DNA from: Hamadaea flava
Lineage (GTDB): Bacteria; Actinomycetota; Actinomycetes; Mycobacteriales; Micromonosporaceae
Length of the DNA stretch: 64,000 nucleotides
Direction: 5' to 3'
NCBI RefSeq assembly: GCF_024172085.1
Contig: NZ_JAMZDZ010000001.1
Span: forward strand, 3,720,001-3,784,000
The notes under the pieces were generated by a model, which ran no database searches, was not told the DNA's origin, and worked only from the letters and a program-made list of their open reading frames with translations. Within the stretch, counting starts at the first letter, position 1; every line of letters begins with the position of its first letter. This document shows, one piece after another, positions 52,894-60,872 of the stretch. The position numbers and the translations under genes were made by a program.

Positions 52894-53811
52894 CTAATAA
52901 AGAGCGCTGGCCAGAGCCCGCCGAGCGGTGACAACAGCCGGATCGTCCGGTCCGGCGATGGTGAACAAAGAGACGAGGTGCTGACGTACCTTCTCCCGAT
53001 CGTCGCCGAACACCCGTCGGACGAGTCCGATGAGCCGGGCGTACGCGTCCTCGGCCTGGCCGCTCAACGCCTCCAGGTCGGCCGCCAGCAGTTGGGCTTC
53101 GAGGTCGTCCGGGGCGGCCTGGGCGGCGGCCAGCACCGCCTGCGGGTCGTGGCCCTGAATGCGCTTGGCCGCGCCGACCTGGGCGAGCCCGGCCTCGGCG
53201 GCGGCGTCGCGGGGCGTCTCGGACAGGATCTTCTGGTACGCCCGCTCGGCCGCGTCGAGGTCGCCCATCATGAGCATCCCGTCGGCCTCTTCGAGCCGGG
53301 GGTCCTCCGGGATCTCGACCTCGGCCCCGCTTGCCCGGAGCACGGCGTCGAGCCACTGCCGCAGCTGCGCCTCGGGAAGCTGACCGGGCAGGCCGTCGAT
53401 CGGCTGCCCGTCCACGAAGGCGAAGATCGTCGGCAGCGCCTGGATGCGCAGCGCCTGAGCGAGCTGCGGATCGGTACGCACGTCGTTCCGGGCCAGCACG
53501 AAGCTGCCGTCGGCGGCGAACTGCTCCAGCGCGGGGTCGCCGGCGTACTGTCCGCCGGCCACGAACTCCAGGATGACCGGGATCGTCCGGGACTTCTCCA
53601 CGACGTCCCGCTGGAACGTCTGGACGGTCACGTCGATCGGCGCGTTCGCCCCGGCGAATCGCGGAACCCCGGTATCGCCGCCATCGGGTGCGGCTCCGGC
53701 GGGCGGCGCCGTGGCGTCGGGCTGCGGGGCGGTGGACCGCAGCGCGCTGAGGTCCACCGCACCCCGGGTGAAGATCGACTGCCCGCGGCTCGGGTCTCGG
53801 GGATCCGTCAT
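52894..53811 (-). CDS. CnoX/YbbN-like thioredoxin-fold TPR protein
   Basis: A 305-residue protein. An N-terminal extension of about 60 residues is followed by a thioredoxin fold (VTVQTFQRDVVEKSRTIPVILEFVAGGQYAGDPALEQFAADGSFVLARNDV). The usual WCxxC redox motif is replaced by VAGGQYAGDP, so this fold lacks the catalytic disulfide. The C-terminal half has TPR-like helices (DPRLEEADGMLMMGDLDAAERAYQKILSETPRDAAAEAGLAQVGAAK). CnoX/YbbN proteins are co-chaperones that protect proteins from oxidative aggregation. It is encoded 19 nt downstream of the ABC ATPase, on the same strand, but the link may be accidental. Confidence 0.88.
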   Translation of the reverse strand: MTDPRDPSRGQSIFTRGAVDLSALRSTAPQPDATAPPAGAAPDGGDTGVPRFAGANAPIDVTVQTFQRDVVEKSRTIPVILEFVAGGQYAGDPALEQFAADGSFVLARNDVRTDPQLAQALRIQALPTIFAFVDGQPIDGLPGQLPEAQLRQWLDAVLRASGAEVEIPEDPRLEEADGMLMMGDLDAAERAYQKILSETPRDAAAEAGLAQVGAAKRIQGHDPQAVLAAAQAAPDDLEAQLLAADLEALSGQAEDAYARLIGLVRRVFGDDREKVRQHLVSLFTIAGPDDPAVVTARRALASALY

Positions 53812-53830
53812 GCCCTTAGTCTAGGCAGGC

Positions 53831-54673
53831 TCACGACGACCCGACGACGAGCGTCACGCTGCCGTCCTCCGCGTGGTCGATCGTGAACAGCGTGCCGGGC
53901 GGGAACTCCTCCAGTACCTCCGGCGGGAGCTGGACGGTGCCGTCCCCCGCCACCACGGCGAAGTCCTGACCGTTGCGGCCCTCGGCGCCCACTCGGCCGT
54001 CCCGGATGGTGACCACCCGGCCCAGCCGTGTGCCGACCTCGGCGTCGTGTGTGACGACCACCACGGTGGTCCCCCGCTCGGCGTTGATGGTCTCCAGGGC
54101 GGAGATCACCTCGTCGCGACCGGCCGTGTCCAGCTGGCTCGTCGGCTCGTCGACCAGCAGCAGGCCGGGGGACGCGGCGATGCCGACCGCGAGCGCCGCT
54201 CGCTGCCGGGCGCCGGGCGCCAGCTCGTGCAGCCGCGTCTTGCCCTGGCCGGGCAGCCCGACCAGGTCCAGCACGCGCTCGGGGTCCTCCAAGGCGATGC
54301 CGGACGTCGCGGCGGCGCGCCGTTGCGCCAGCCACACGTTGCGGTAGAGCGAGGCGTACGGCAGCAGGTTGCGGGCCGCCCCCTGCAGAACGATGCCGAC
54401 ACGCGTACCGCGCAACCGGGAGATCTCCCGGTCGGTCAGCCGTCCCATGTCGTAGGTCCCGACGGTGACCCGGCCGGCCGACGGCCGCAACAGTCCGCCG
54501 AGCAGCGCGATCAGGGTCGACTTGCCGGAGCCCGAGGGACCGACGAGGGCCACCATCTCACCCGGCGAGATGGTCAGGTCCACGCCGGAGAGAGCGACAA
54601 CGTCACCGCCCTCGCCCCGGTAGATCTGCACGACTCGCCGGCAGGCGACGGCTAGACCAACGTGCTCACTCAC
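53831..54673 (-). CDS. ABC transporter ATP-binding protein (MacB-like)
   Basis: A 280-residue ATPase. Walker A is ALVGPSGSGKSTLIALLGGL, the Q-loop lies near VGIVLQGAARNLLPYASLYRNVWLAQ and Walker B is LLLVDEPTSQLD, with switch histidine VVTHDAEVG. The signature motif, normally LSGGQ, is LAPGARQRAALAVGIA, so the first glycines are lost; activity may be altered. The C-terminal 50 residues form an extra beta-rich extension (DGTVQLPPEVLEEFPPGTLFTIDHAEDGSVTLVVGSS). GTG 54673 overlaps the permease stop by 8 nt. It probably energises the two permeases upstream. Confidence 0.93.
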   Translation of the reverse strand: MSEHVGLAVACRRVVQIYRGEGGDVVALSGVDLTISPGEMVALVGPSGSGKSTLIALLGGLLRPSAGRVTVGTYDMGRLTDREISRLRGTRVGIVLQGAARNLLPYASLYRNVWLAQRRAAATSGIALEDPERVLDLVGLPGQGKTRLHELAPGARQRAALAVGIAASPGLLLVDEPTSQLDTAGRDEVISALETINAERGTTVVVVTHDAEVGTRLGRVVTIRDGRVGAEGRNGQDFAVVAGDGTVQLPPEVLEEFPPGTLFTIDHAEDGSVTLVVGSS

Positions 54674-57536
54674 TCCAGGCTCCTCCCTCTCTCCGATCTC
54701 CCACGAATATCAGGTGTGTCCCCGCGATCAGCAAGACCGCGATCCCCACCACGGCCGCGACCAACGGCACGGGGCCGGGCCACGACGGCGGCGGCAGCCA
54801 AGGATTGCCGTCCACGATGGGCAGCACCGTCCGGGCGGCGGCCCAGGCGACGGCGGCGGCCACGACGCCGATCAGCACACCCAGCACGCTGATCATGACG
54901 TACGTGGCCCGTTTCGCGCGGCGCAGCGTCGTCGCGCGTACGCCGGCCTGGCGCAACCCGGCCAGTTCGGTGGTCCGCCGATCGCCGGACGACACCACCA
55001 GCAGTACGCCGAGGAGCAGCAGCACCCCGGCGGCAGCCGCCCAGAGCTGCATCCGCAGGGTCAGGGCGGACGGTGTCCGGTCGGCCCGCTCGACGGCGTC
55101 GGCCCGGCTCTCCGAACCCACGATCGACAGGCCCGCGTCGGTCAGCTTCTGCTCGACGTCGGCGGGGGCGTCGGCCGTCAGCCAGACCTCGATGTCGCCC
55201 GGCGTACTGGAGCCGAGCGTCGCCCGGAGCAGGGCGGGCATGTCGACCAGCATCGCCTTGTGCCCGACGCGGGGCACGATGTCGGTCGCCACGGTCGCCG
55301 CGAGCGGTGCACGCTGGCTGCCGCGCAGGCTGAAGGCGGCCGCGGTCGGTCCGCCGTCGCCCAGATCCCGGGTGTACGCCATGGGCAGGCGCGGCGCGAC
55401 GTCCGGCGGCAGGAGGTACGAGGGCTGCCCCATCGACATCGCCGGGTCGACCGACCACTGACCGGCGTCGGTGCCGGGCGTGTGCCAGCCGCTCCCGTCC
55501 GAGACGGGCTTGCCGTCGACGGCGATCTGCCGGATGGCGAGGTTGCCGCGTTCGGCCCCGAAGGTCACCAGGCTCAACCCGGCCATCCGGCAGCCCTCGG
55601 CGCACGACGGTGGCAGCGAGACGGCGTACACCTGCGCCCCGGCACGGACGCCCTTGTCGAGGTCCAGCTCCTGGAATTCGCCACCCGGCAGCTCGACGAC
55701 GGCGAACAGCCGCGACGCCGGCACGTACGTCCCAGGTGGCAGCGGTCCGTTGTCCACCGGGGTCACGGCAGAGTCGACGGTGACCTCCAGCTTCCCTGCG
55801 CCGACCTCGATCGGGGCGGGTCCGCCGGGCCGAAGCGACGTCGCCAGCTCGGGCGCCTGCGACCAGCGCATCACCGAGGCCCGGCTCAGGTCGACGGCCA
55901 GCACGGAGGCTCCGGAGACGCTCAGCCGGCCGGCGACGGTCGCGAAGCGGCCGTCGGGGTCGACCTGGCGTACCGCCGTCAATGCCTGGGCCGGGCTGCT
56001 CTCGATCTGAAGCACCCGATCCGCGCCGACCGTCAGGTCGATCTGGGTGTGCCGGGCCGTGCTCGACACGTCCATCGCCCCCACGACCAGCGTGAAGAGG
56101 GCGGCGGCGGCCGAGGTGAGCGCGAGCAGGTGCCGGCCGCTGGGCCGCCGGGTCAGCAGGGCGAGGGCGACGCCTCGCGCGAGCCGGCCACGCTGGATCA
56201 CCCGCCGGGCGGCCGGGCGCAACAGCGTGGGCAGCAGTCGCGCGGCGACGACGGCGACCGCCACGGCGAGCAGGCTCGCGGTGAAGATGCCGAGCCCGGT
56301 GCGGTCGCCCGACTGCATCTGCGCGAAGCTCGCCCCGGCCACGGTCAGCACCGCGATCTCGGTCAGCGGAACCTTGCCGCTGGTCGGCAGCACCCGCCGG
56401 AGCAGGTCCAGCGGCCGCAGCCGCAGTACGCCGAGCGCGGTCACCCCGATGACCAGCAGTTCCACCCCGAGCACCTGGAATCCGGCGGTCATCGAGGAGC
56501 CGTCCGCGCCGGGGGTCAGCAGAGTCACGAGCAGCGCGCCGAGCGGCGTCGCGACGATCGCCAGCAGTCCGGTCGCCCCCGAGGCCAGCAGCCACCGGTA
56601 CGCCAACGGCAGCCCCCGCAGTCCTTGGATGCCGACCTCGGGCCGGTCCCGCTGGAGGCGGCCGGAGATCAGCAGGAACAGGCCCCAGCAGCCGAGGACC
56701 AGCACGGGCAACACGACGGCGGGCGTCATCGTCTCGACGAACTTCCGCTTGGCGGCGATCCGGTCCATCATCCGCTGCACGTCCGGGCTGCTCTTGATGA
56801 TGTTGGGGTCCAGTTTGGACCGGAGGATGGCGCCGTAGTCGCCGCTCATCAACAGGCTCCGGTTCGGGATCGCCGTCACCGTGAGGACTTCGAGGTTGTG
56901 CGGCACCGAGTTCAGCGTCTCCGGCCGGGTGAGCACCACCGACACTCCGGCGGCGTCCTCGGCCGTCCGTACGCCCCAGTAGTCCTCGCCTGGGTCGATC
57001 TGCTGGTAGACGCCGACGACGTCGACGGGAGCCTTGCCCCGGTTGGACGCCTCCCACGGCTTCTTCGGATCCGGCTTGATCGCCTCGACCAGGAGCAGCC
57101 GGCTACCCACGTCGATCTTGCGGATCTGCTGCACCGGACCGGCGGGCACGATGACCTCGCCGGCCCCCAGCGGACACCGGCCGGACAGGAGGCGTACGTG
57201 GGCGCAGGCGTTCTCGCGGTAGACCAGCGCACTGCGCTCGGGGCCGAAGCCCATGACCGAGACGCTGGCGGCGTAGACCGCTGTGTAGTCGGGCAGCCGC
57301 CGGGTCGACTCGGTCACCGCCTGCACCGTCGACGCCGCGTCGTTCCCGCCGGCCAGCGAGAACAGCCGCTCACTCGCGGGCGCCGCCCGGATCTCGTCCT
57401 CGGCGATGCTGTCGGCCACCGACCGGGGGTACGCCGCCCCCAGCGCGGCGAGCACGCCGATCGCCAGACACAGCAGCGCTATCGCGGCGTACGCGCGGCG
57501 GCGTTCCCGCAGAGCCAGCATCAGCAGCGCGATCAC
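54666..57536 (-). CDS. FtsX-like ABC permease with large extracellular domain (1)
   Basis: A 956-residue membrane protein with a MacB/LolC-type layout. It has an N-terminal helix (RAYAAIALLCLAIGVLAALGAAY), a large extracytoplasmic domain to about residue 250, clustered helices around 260-520, a second exported domain to about 800, and C-terminal helices (LWAAAAGVLLLLGVLLVV, VMISVLGVLIGVVAAAVAWAAA). Extracellular Cys pairs (ACAHVRLLSGRC, PPSCAEGCRM) may form disulfides. FtsX-type permeases translocate or release substrates by mechanotransmission. GTG 57536 overlaps the first permease stop (GTGA). The substrate is unknown. Confidence 0.88.
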   Translation of the reverse strand: MIALLMLALRERRRAYAAIALLCLAIGVLAALGAAYPRSVADSIAEDEIRAAPASERLFSLAGGNDAASTVQAVTESTRRLPDYTAVYAASVSVMGFGPERSALVYRENACAHVRLLSGRCPLGAGEVIVPAGPVQQIRKIDVGSRLLLVEAIKPDPKKPWEASNRGKAPVDVVGVYQQIDPGEDYWGVRTAEDAAGVSVVLTRPETLNSVPHNLEVLTVTAIPNRSLLMSGDYGAILRSKLDPNIIKSSPDVQRMMDRIAAKRKFVETMTPAVVLPVLVLGCWGLFLLISGRLQRDRPEVGIQGLRGLPLAYRWLLASGATGLLAIVATPLGALLVTLLTPGADGSSMTAGFQVLGVELLVIGVTALGVLRLRPLDLLRRVLPTSGKVPLTEIAVLTVAGASFAQMQSGDRTGLGIFTASLLAVAVAVVAARLLPTLLRPAARRVIQRGRLARGVALALLTRRPSGRHLLALTSAAAALFTLVVGAMDVSSTARHTQIDLTVGADRVLQIESSPAQALTAVRQVDPDGRFATVAGRLSVSGASVLAVDLSRASVMRWSQAPELATSLRPGGPAPIEVGAGKLEVTVDSAVTPVDNGPLPPGTYVPASRLFAVVELPGGEFQELDLDKGVRAGAQVYAVSLPPSCAEGCRMAGLSLVTFGAERGNLAIRQIAVDGKPVSDGSGWHTPGTDAGQWSVDPAMSMGQPSYLLPPDVAPRLPMAYTRDLGDGGPTAAAFSLRGSQRAPLAATVATDIVPRVGHKAMLVDMPALLRATLGSSTPGDIEVWLTADAPADVEQKLTDAGLSIVGSESRADAVERADRTPSALTLRMQLWAAAAGVLLLLGVLLVVSSGDRRTTELAGLRQAGVRATTLRRAKRATYVMISVLGVLIGVVAAAVAWAAARTVLPIVDGNPWLPPPSWPGPVPLVAAVVGIAVLLIAGTHLIFVGDRREGGAWSE

Positions 57537-60500
57537 CGGGCGCCTCCATCGATCAGGGCCTGGCGGGCCAGGCGGCGAGCCGCGTACACGAGGACGGCGG
57601 CCAGCAGGGCGGCGGCGGCCAACGCGGTGAGGGCGAACGGGATGGTGGACAAGCCGTCCGGCGGGGCGAGCACCTTCCACCCGTCGGAGAACACTTCCGG
57701 TTTCGGCACCGGCAGCCACGCCGTCGCGGCGGCGGCGGCCAGCCCGGCCAGGACGGCGACCGCGGTGGGGACCGCGTACCCGAGCAGGCTGATCCGCCGC
57801 ACCAGCCGGGCGTTCAACCCCTGGCGGCGCAACGCGGCGAGCTCGGCCGACCGCGTACGCCGTTCGACACTGGCCAGCAGCAGCAAGGCGACGGCCGAGA
57901 TCAGCACGCCGAGCCCGAAGACGCCGAGCTGGAAGCGGCGTACGCCGGCCGGCCCCTGCCGGTTCAGCGCGCCCCGTTCGGCGTCCACCGTCGAGCCGCT
58001 CTGGACGTTCACGCCGCGCTGCTTCAGCGCGGCGACGAAGGCGTCGTCCCCGGCGTCGGCCAGCCAGACCTCGAGCTGCTCGTTGGCGACGGACACCCCG
58101 ACGACCCGGTCGAAGTCGGCCAGGTCGACGATCGCGCCGTCCTCCGGGAAGCGCGGCAGTTTCGCCGTCGAGCCGACGATGTCGACGTCCGCCGGATCGG
58201 TCCCGGACAGTTCCAGCTGGGCCCGGTTGTTGCGCCCGTTGCGGCCGACGAGTCCGGTGGTCAACGCGGCGAGCGTCGGCTGAGCCGGGTACGCCCGCAT
58301 CTCGCAGGTGCCGCGGAGGTGGTTGGGGTCGTCGCAGCCGGGCGGCGCGGTCAGCGTCAGGCCCTCGGCCGACCCGTCCAGGATCGGGCCGAGCACGCGG
58401 GTGTTGGAGCTGCCCGTCCAGTGCTGCCGGTCGCCCAGCTTCGCCGCGTCCAGCAGCTCACGACCGTCCTGCCGGACCCCGTGGAGGCTGACTCGCGTAC
58501 CCCAGAGGACGGCCGCCTGAGGGGAACCTTCCCGGGCAGCGGACAGGCCGAGCCACATCAGGCGGCAGCCACCGGCGCACTCACTGACGTCGACCCGATA
58601 GTCGTGCCGCCCCTCCTGCAACGGGCCGAACCGCGCGACGACCCGGCCGCCGGTGGCGGAGACCAGCGCCGCCTGGGCATAGACGTCCCCGGTGATCTCG
58701 GTCGGCGGCGGGACCGGCAGATCGGCCGGCGGGAAGTCCGGGTTCTCCGACTTCACCGACTGCGTCCGGTCGCCGAGGGCGTACACCTTGCGGTCGAAGG
58801 ACGCGGTGAGCTGGAGGGCGCCGTCGGCGACCTGAACCGCATCGTCCACAGCGGACGGTGTACGCGGCAGCGCGCCGTACTCCGGCCGCCAGTCGGCGAC
58901 CTCGGCCAGCCGGGCGGTGTCCACCGCCAGCAGTTGCGGCGAGAAGCCGACCGTGCCGGGGAAGTAGCTGACGGCCATCCCGCGGGTGCCGGCCGGATCG
59001 ATCTCGCGTACGGCGTCGAGCAGGTTCTTCCGGCTGACCCCGTCGACGCGCAGCACCCGGTCCGCGCCGAGCTCCTGTTCGGCTCGGGCGGTGACGGCCT
59101 GCTCACCCCGGACCATGTCGCCCATCGCGGTGGTGAGCCCGGCGACCGCGACCACGAGCAGGGTGACCACCCAGCGCAGGGTCGGCCGCCGCCGCGCGGA
59201 CAGCCCGGCGACCGCAACGGTCAGCCGACCCGAACGCATCGCGGCCGAACCGGCCCGGCCGGAAAGCCACAGGACGAACCGGGCGGCCACCAGACCGACC
59301 GCGATCGCCAGCAGCGCGGGGACCATGGTCGCGGTGACCGACCCGCTCCGCAGCGACTCGACCGTGGTGAGCTGCCAGACGCCGACCGCGAACAACGTGA
59401 CGATGACGAGTTCGGCCGCGTCGACCGCCCGGCCGCGTACGCGCGGCGGCACGTTGCGCAGCAACTCGACGACCGGCGACCGCAGTGACCGGAGTTCGGA
59501 GAGCCAGGCCAACGCGAGAGCGGCCAGCAGCACCCCGCCGAACAGCTCGGCGCTCTGGGTGAGCGCCAGGTCGAGGTCGTCCGGCCAGACGACCGGCCCG
59601 ATGACGGCCCGCACCCAGGCGTACCCGGCGGCCGCGCCCAGCACCGCCCCGCCGAGCATCACGCCGACGGTCTGCCCCATCGTCGCGGTCCACACCCGCC
59701 AGCGGCGTACGCCCCGGAGCTTCACCAAAGCGAGGTCGGTACGCCGGGCGGCGACTGTCTGGCGTACCACGACGAGCAGGGCGAACCAGGCCAGCAGCAC
59801 GAATCGGCCGGTGGCGGCGACGATGCCCGCGCTCATCTCGTTCTGCACCGTGTTGATGACGGCCGGCACCTCACCGGCCGAGGAGATCCACGAAAGCGTC
59901 CAGCTCGACTCGCCGGCGTCCAGCGCGCCCAGGCGACCGCCCAGCCCCGGGGTGTACGCCCCCAGCCCCAGTTCGATGTCGACGGTGGTCGTCGGCCGGG
60001 CGGTCGGCAGGTGGTCGAAGGTCGCCGGCGCGACCAGGAACGGGTCGATGGTCCGGGAGTCGTGGTCCCAGACGCCGGACCAGTAGCGGTCGTCGGCGCG
60101 GACGGGCCGGTAGAGGCCGACGACGGTCAGCTCGGCGACCTCGCTGGAGTCGTCGATCTTCATGGCGAACTTGTCGCCGACGGCCAGGCCCAGCGAACGG
60201 GCGACGCCGTCGCTGATGAGGATCTGGCCCGCCTCGGTCGGGCAGGCGCCCTCGACGACGGCGTGCTCGCAGGCGCCCTGTCGCGTGACGAGCGCGCCCT
60301 TGGCTCCCGCGCCCGACCGCAGGATCGGCCCGGTCAGCCGCAGGCCGGTGATGGGCGCCGTGTGATCGGTGCCGGTCGCCTTCTCGACGACCTTCATCAC
60401 CTTGTCCACCGGCACCCGCCCGTTCGGCAGGTCGGAGCTACGCGGGCTCCCGCTGAGGTGCACCATGCGCTGTTCGGTCGAGGCTCCCGCGACGATGCGC

Positions 60501-60637
60501 GCGGCGAGCTGCTCAGCGGAGGCGAAGACGTACCACGGCGCGGCCGCGGCTGTCCCCACGGCCAACGCGGTCAGGACGCCAACGGTGAGCGCCTGCGCGC
60601 GGCGGCCCCACACCGCGTCCCAGAGGAGTCGGATCAC
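57533..60637 (-). CDS. FtsX-like ABC permease with large extracellular domain (2)
   Basis: A 1034-residue membrane protein similar in layout to its neighbour: an N-terminal helix (RAQALTVGVLTALAVGTAAAAPWYVF), an exported domain, central helices (GRFVLLAWFALLVVVRQTVAARRTDLALVKLRG is the FtsX-type block), another exported domain of about 330 residues and C-terminal helices. Cys pairs GACEHAVVEGAC and SECAGGC occur outside. Paired with the 54666 permease and one ATPase it forms a three-gene system, probably a heterodimer. GTG 60637 is the start. A palindrome family member lies 90 bp upstream, and icmA is divergent. Confidence 0.88.
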   Translation of the reverse strand: MIRLLWDAVWGRRAQALTVGVLTALAVGTAAAAPWYVFASAEQLAARIVAGASTEQRMVHLSGSPRSSDLPNGRVPVDKVMKVVEKATGTDHTAPITGLRLTGPILRSGAGAKGALVTRQGACEHAVVEGACPTEAGQILISDGVARSLGLAVGDKFAMKIDDSSEVAELTVVGLYRPVRADDRYWSGVWDHDSRTIDPFLVAPATFDHLPTARPTTTVDIELGLGAYTPGLGGRLGALDAGESSWTLSWISSAGEVPAVINTVQNEMSAGIVAATGRFVLLAWFALLVVVRQTVAARRTDLALVKLRGVRRWRVWTATMGQTVGVMLGGAVLGAAAGYAWVRAVIGPVVWPDDLDLALTQSAELFGGVLLAALALAWLSELRSLRSPVVELLRNVPPRVRGRAVDAAELVIVTLFAVGVWQLTTVESLRSGSVTATMVPALLAIAVGLVAARFVLWLSGRAGSAAMRSGRLTVAVAGLSARRRPTLRWVVTLLVVAVAGLTTAMGDMVRGEQAVTARAEQELGADRVLRVDGVSRKNLLDAVREIDPAGTRGMAVSYFPGTVGFSPQLLAVDTARLAEVADWRPEYGALPRTPSAVDDAVQVADGALQLTASFDRKVYALGDRTQSVKSENPDFPPADLPVPPPTEITGDVYAQAALVSATGGRVVARFGPLQEGRHDYRVDVSECAGGCRLMWLGLSAAREGSPQAAVLWGTRVSLHGVRQDGRELLDAAKLGDRQHWTGSSNTRVLGPILDGSAEGLTLTAPPGCDDPNHLRGTCEMRAYPAQPTLAALTTGLVGRNGRNNRAQLELSGTDPADVDIVGSTAKLPRFPEDGAIVDLADFDRVVGVSVANEQLEVWLADAGDDAFVAALKQRGVNVQSGSTVDAERGALNRQGPAGVRRFQLGVFGLGVLISAVALLLLASVERRTRSAELAALRRQGLNARLVRRISLLGYAVPTAVAVLAGLAAAAATAWLPVPKPEVFSDGWKVLAPPDGLSTIPFALTALAAAALLAAVLVYAARRLARQALIDGGAR

Positions 60638-60726
60638 GCGGGAAGGACAGCCTTGCCGCGCCGATCCTTTGTCAGCGCGAGGTGATCGTTACCTTTTCGT
60701 GATCCACGTTGGGTGGCCCCGTTACC

Positions 60727-60787
60727 TGCGGATCATGGATACGCAGGTGAAACCGTCCCACGATCGCCGGCAGATCCATGATCCGCA
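60727..60787. repeat. Intergenic palindrome (family member 4), 14-bp arms, between divergent genes
   Basis: Arms 60727-60740 and 60774-60787 pair perfectly over 14 bp (TGCGGATCATGGAT on the left) around a 33-nt interior. It has the same 61-bp length as 48516-48576, and 18 of its first 20 bases from GCGGATCA are shared. Unlike the others it lies between divergent genes (ABC permease start 60637, icmA start 60873), where a terminator would have no use. Confidence 0.85.
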
Positions 60788-60872
60788 CCCTGAACAACAC
60801 CGATCAAGGCGGGTTACCGGCCAGTTCGGGACGACTTAGCGATCGTTCAGGAATGTCGCATACCATCGGGCC

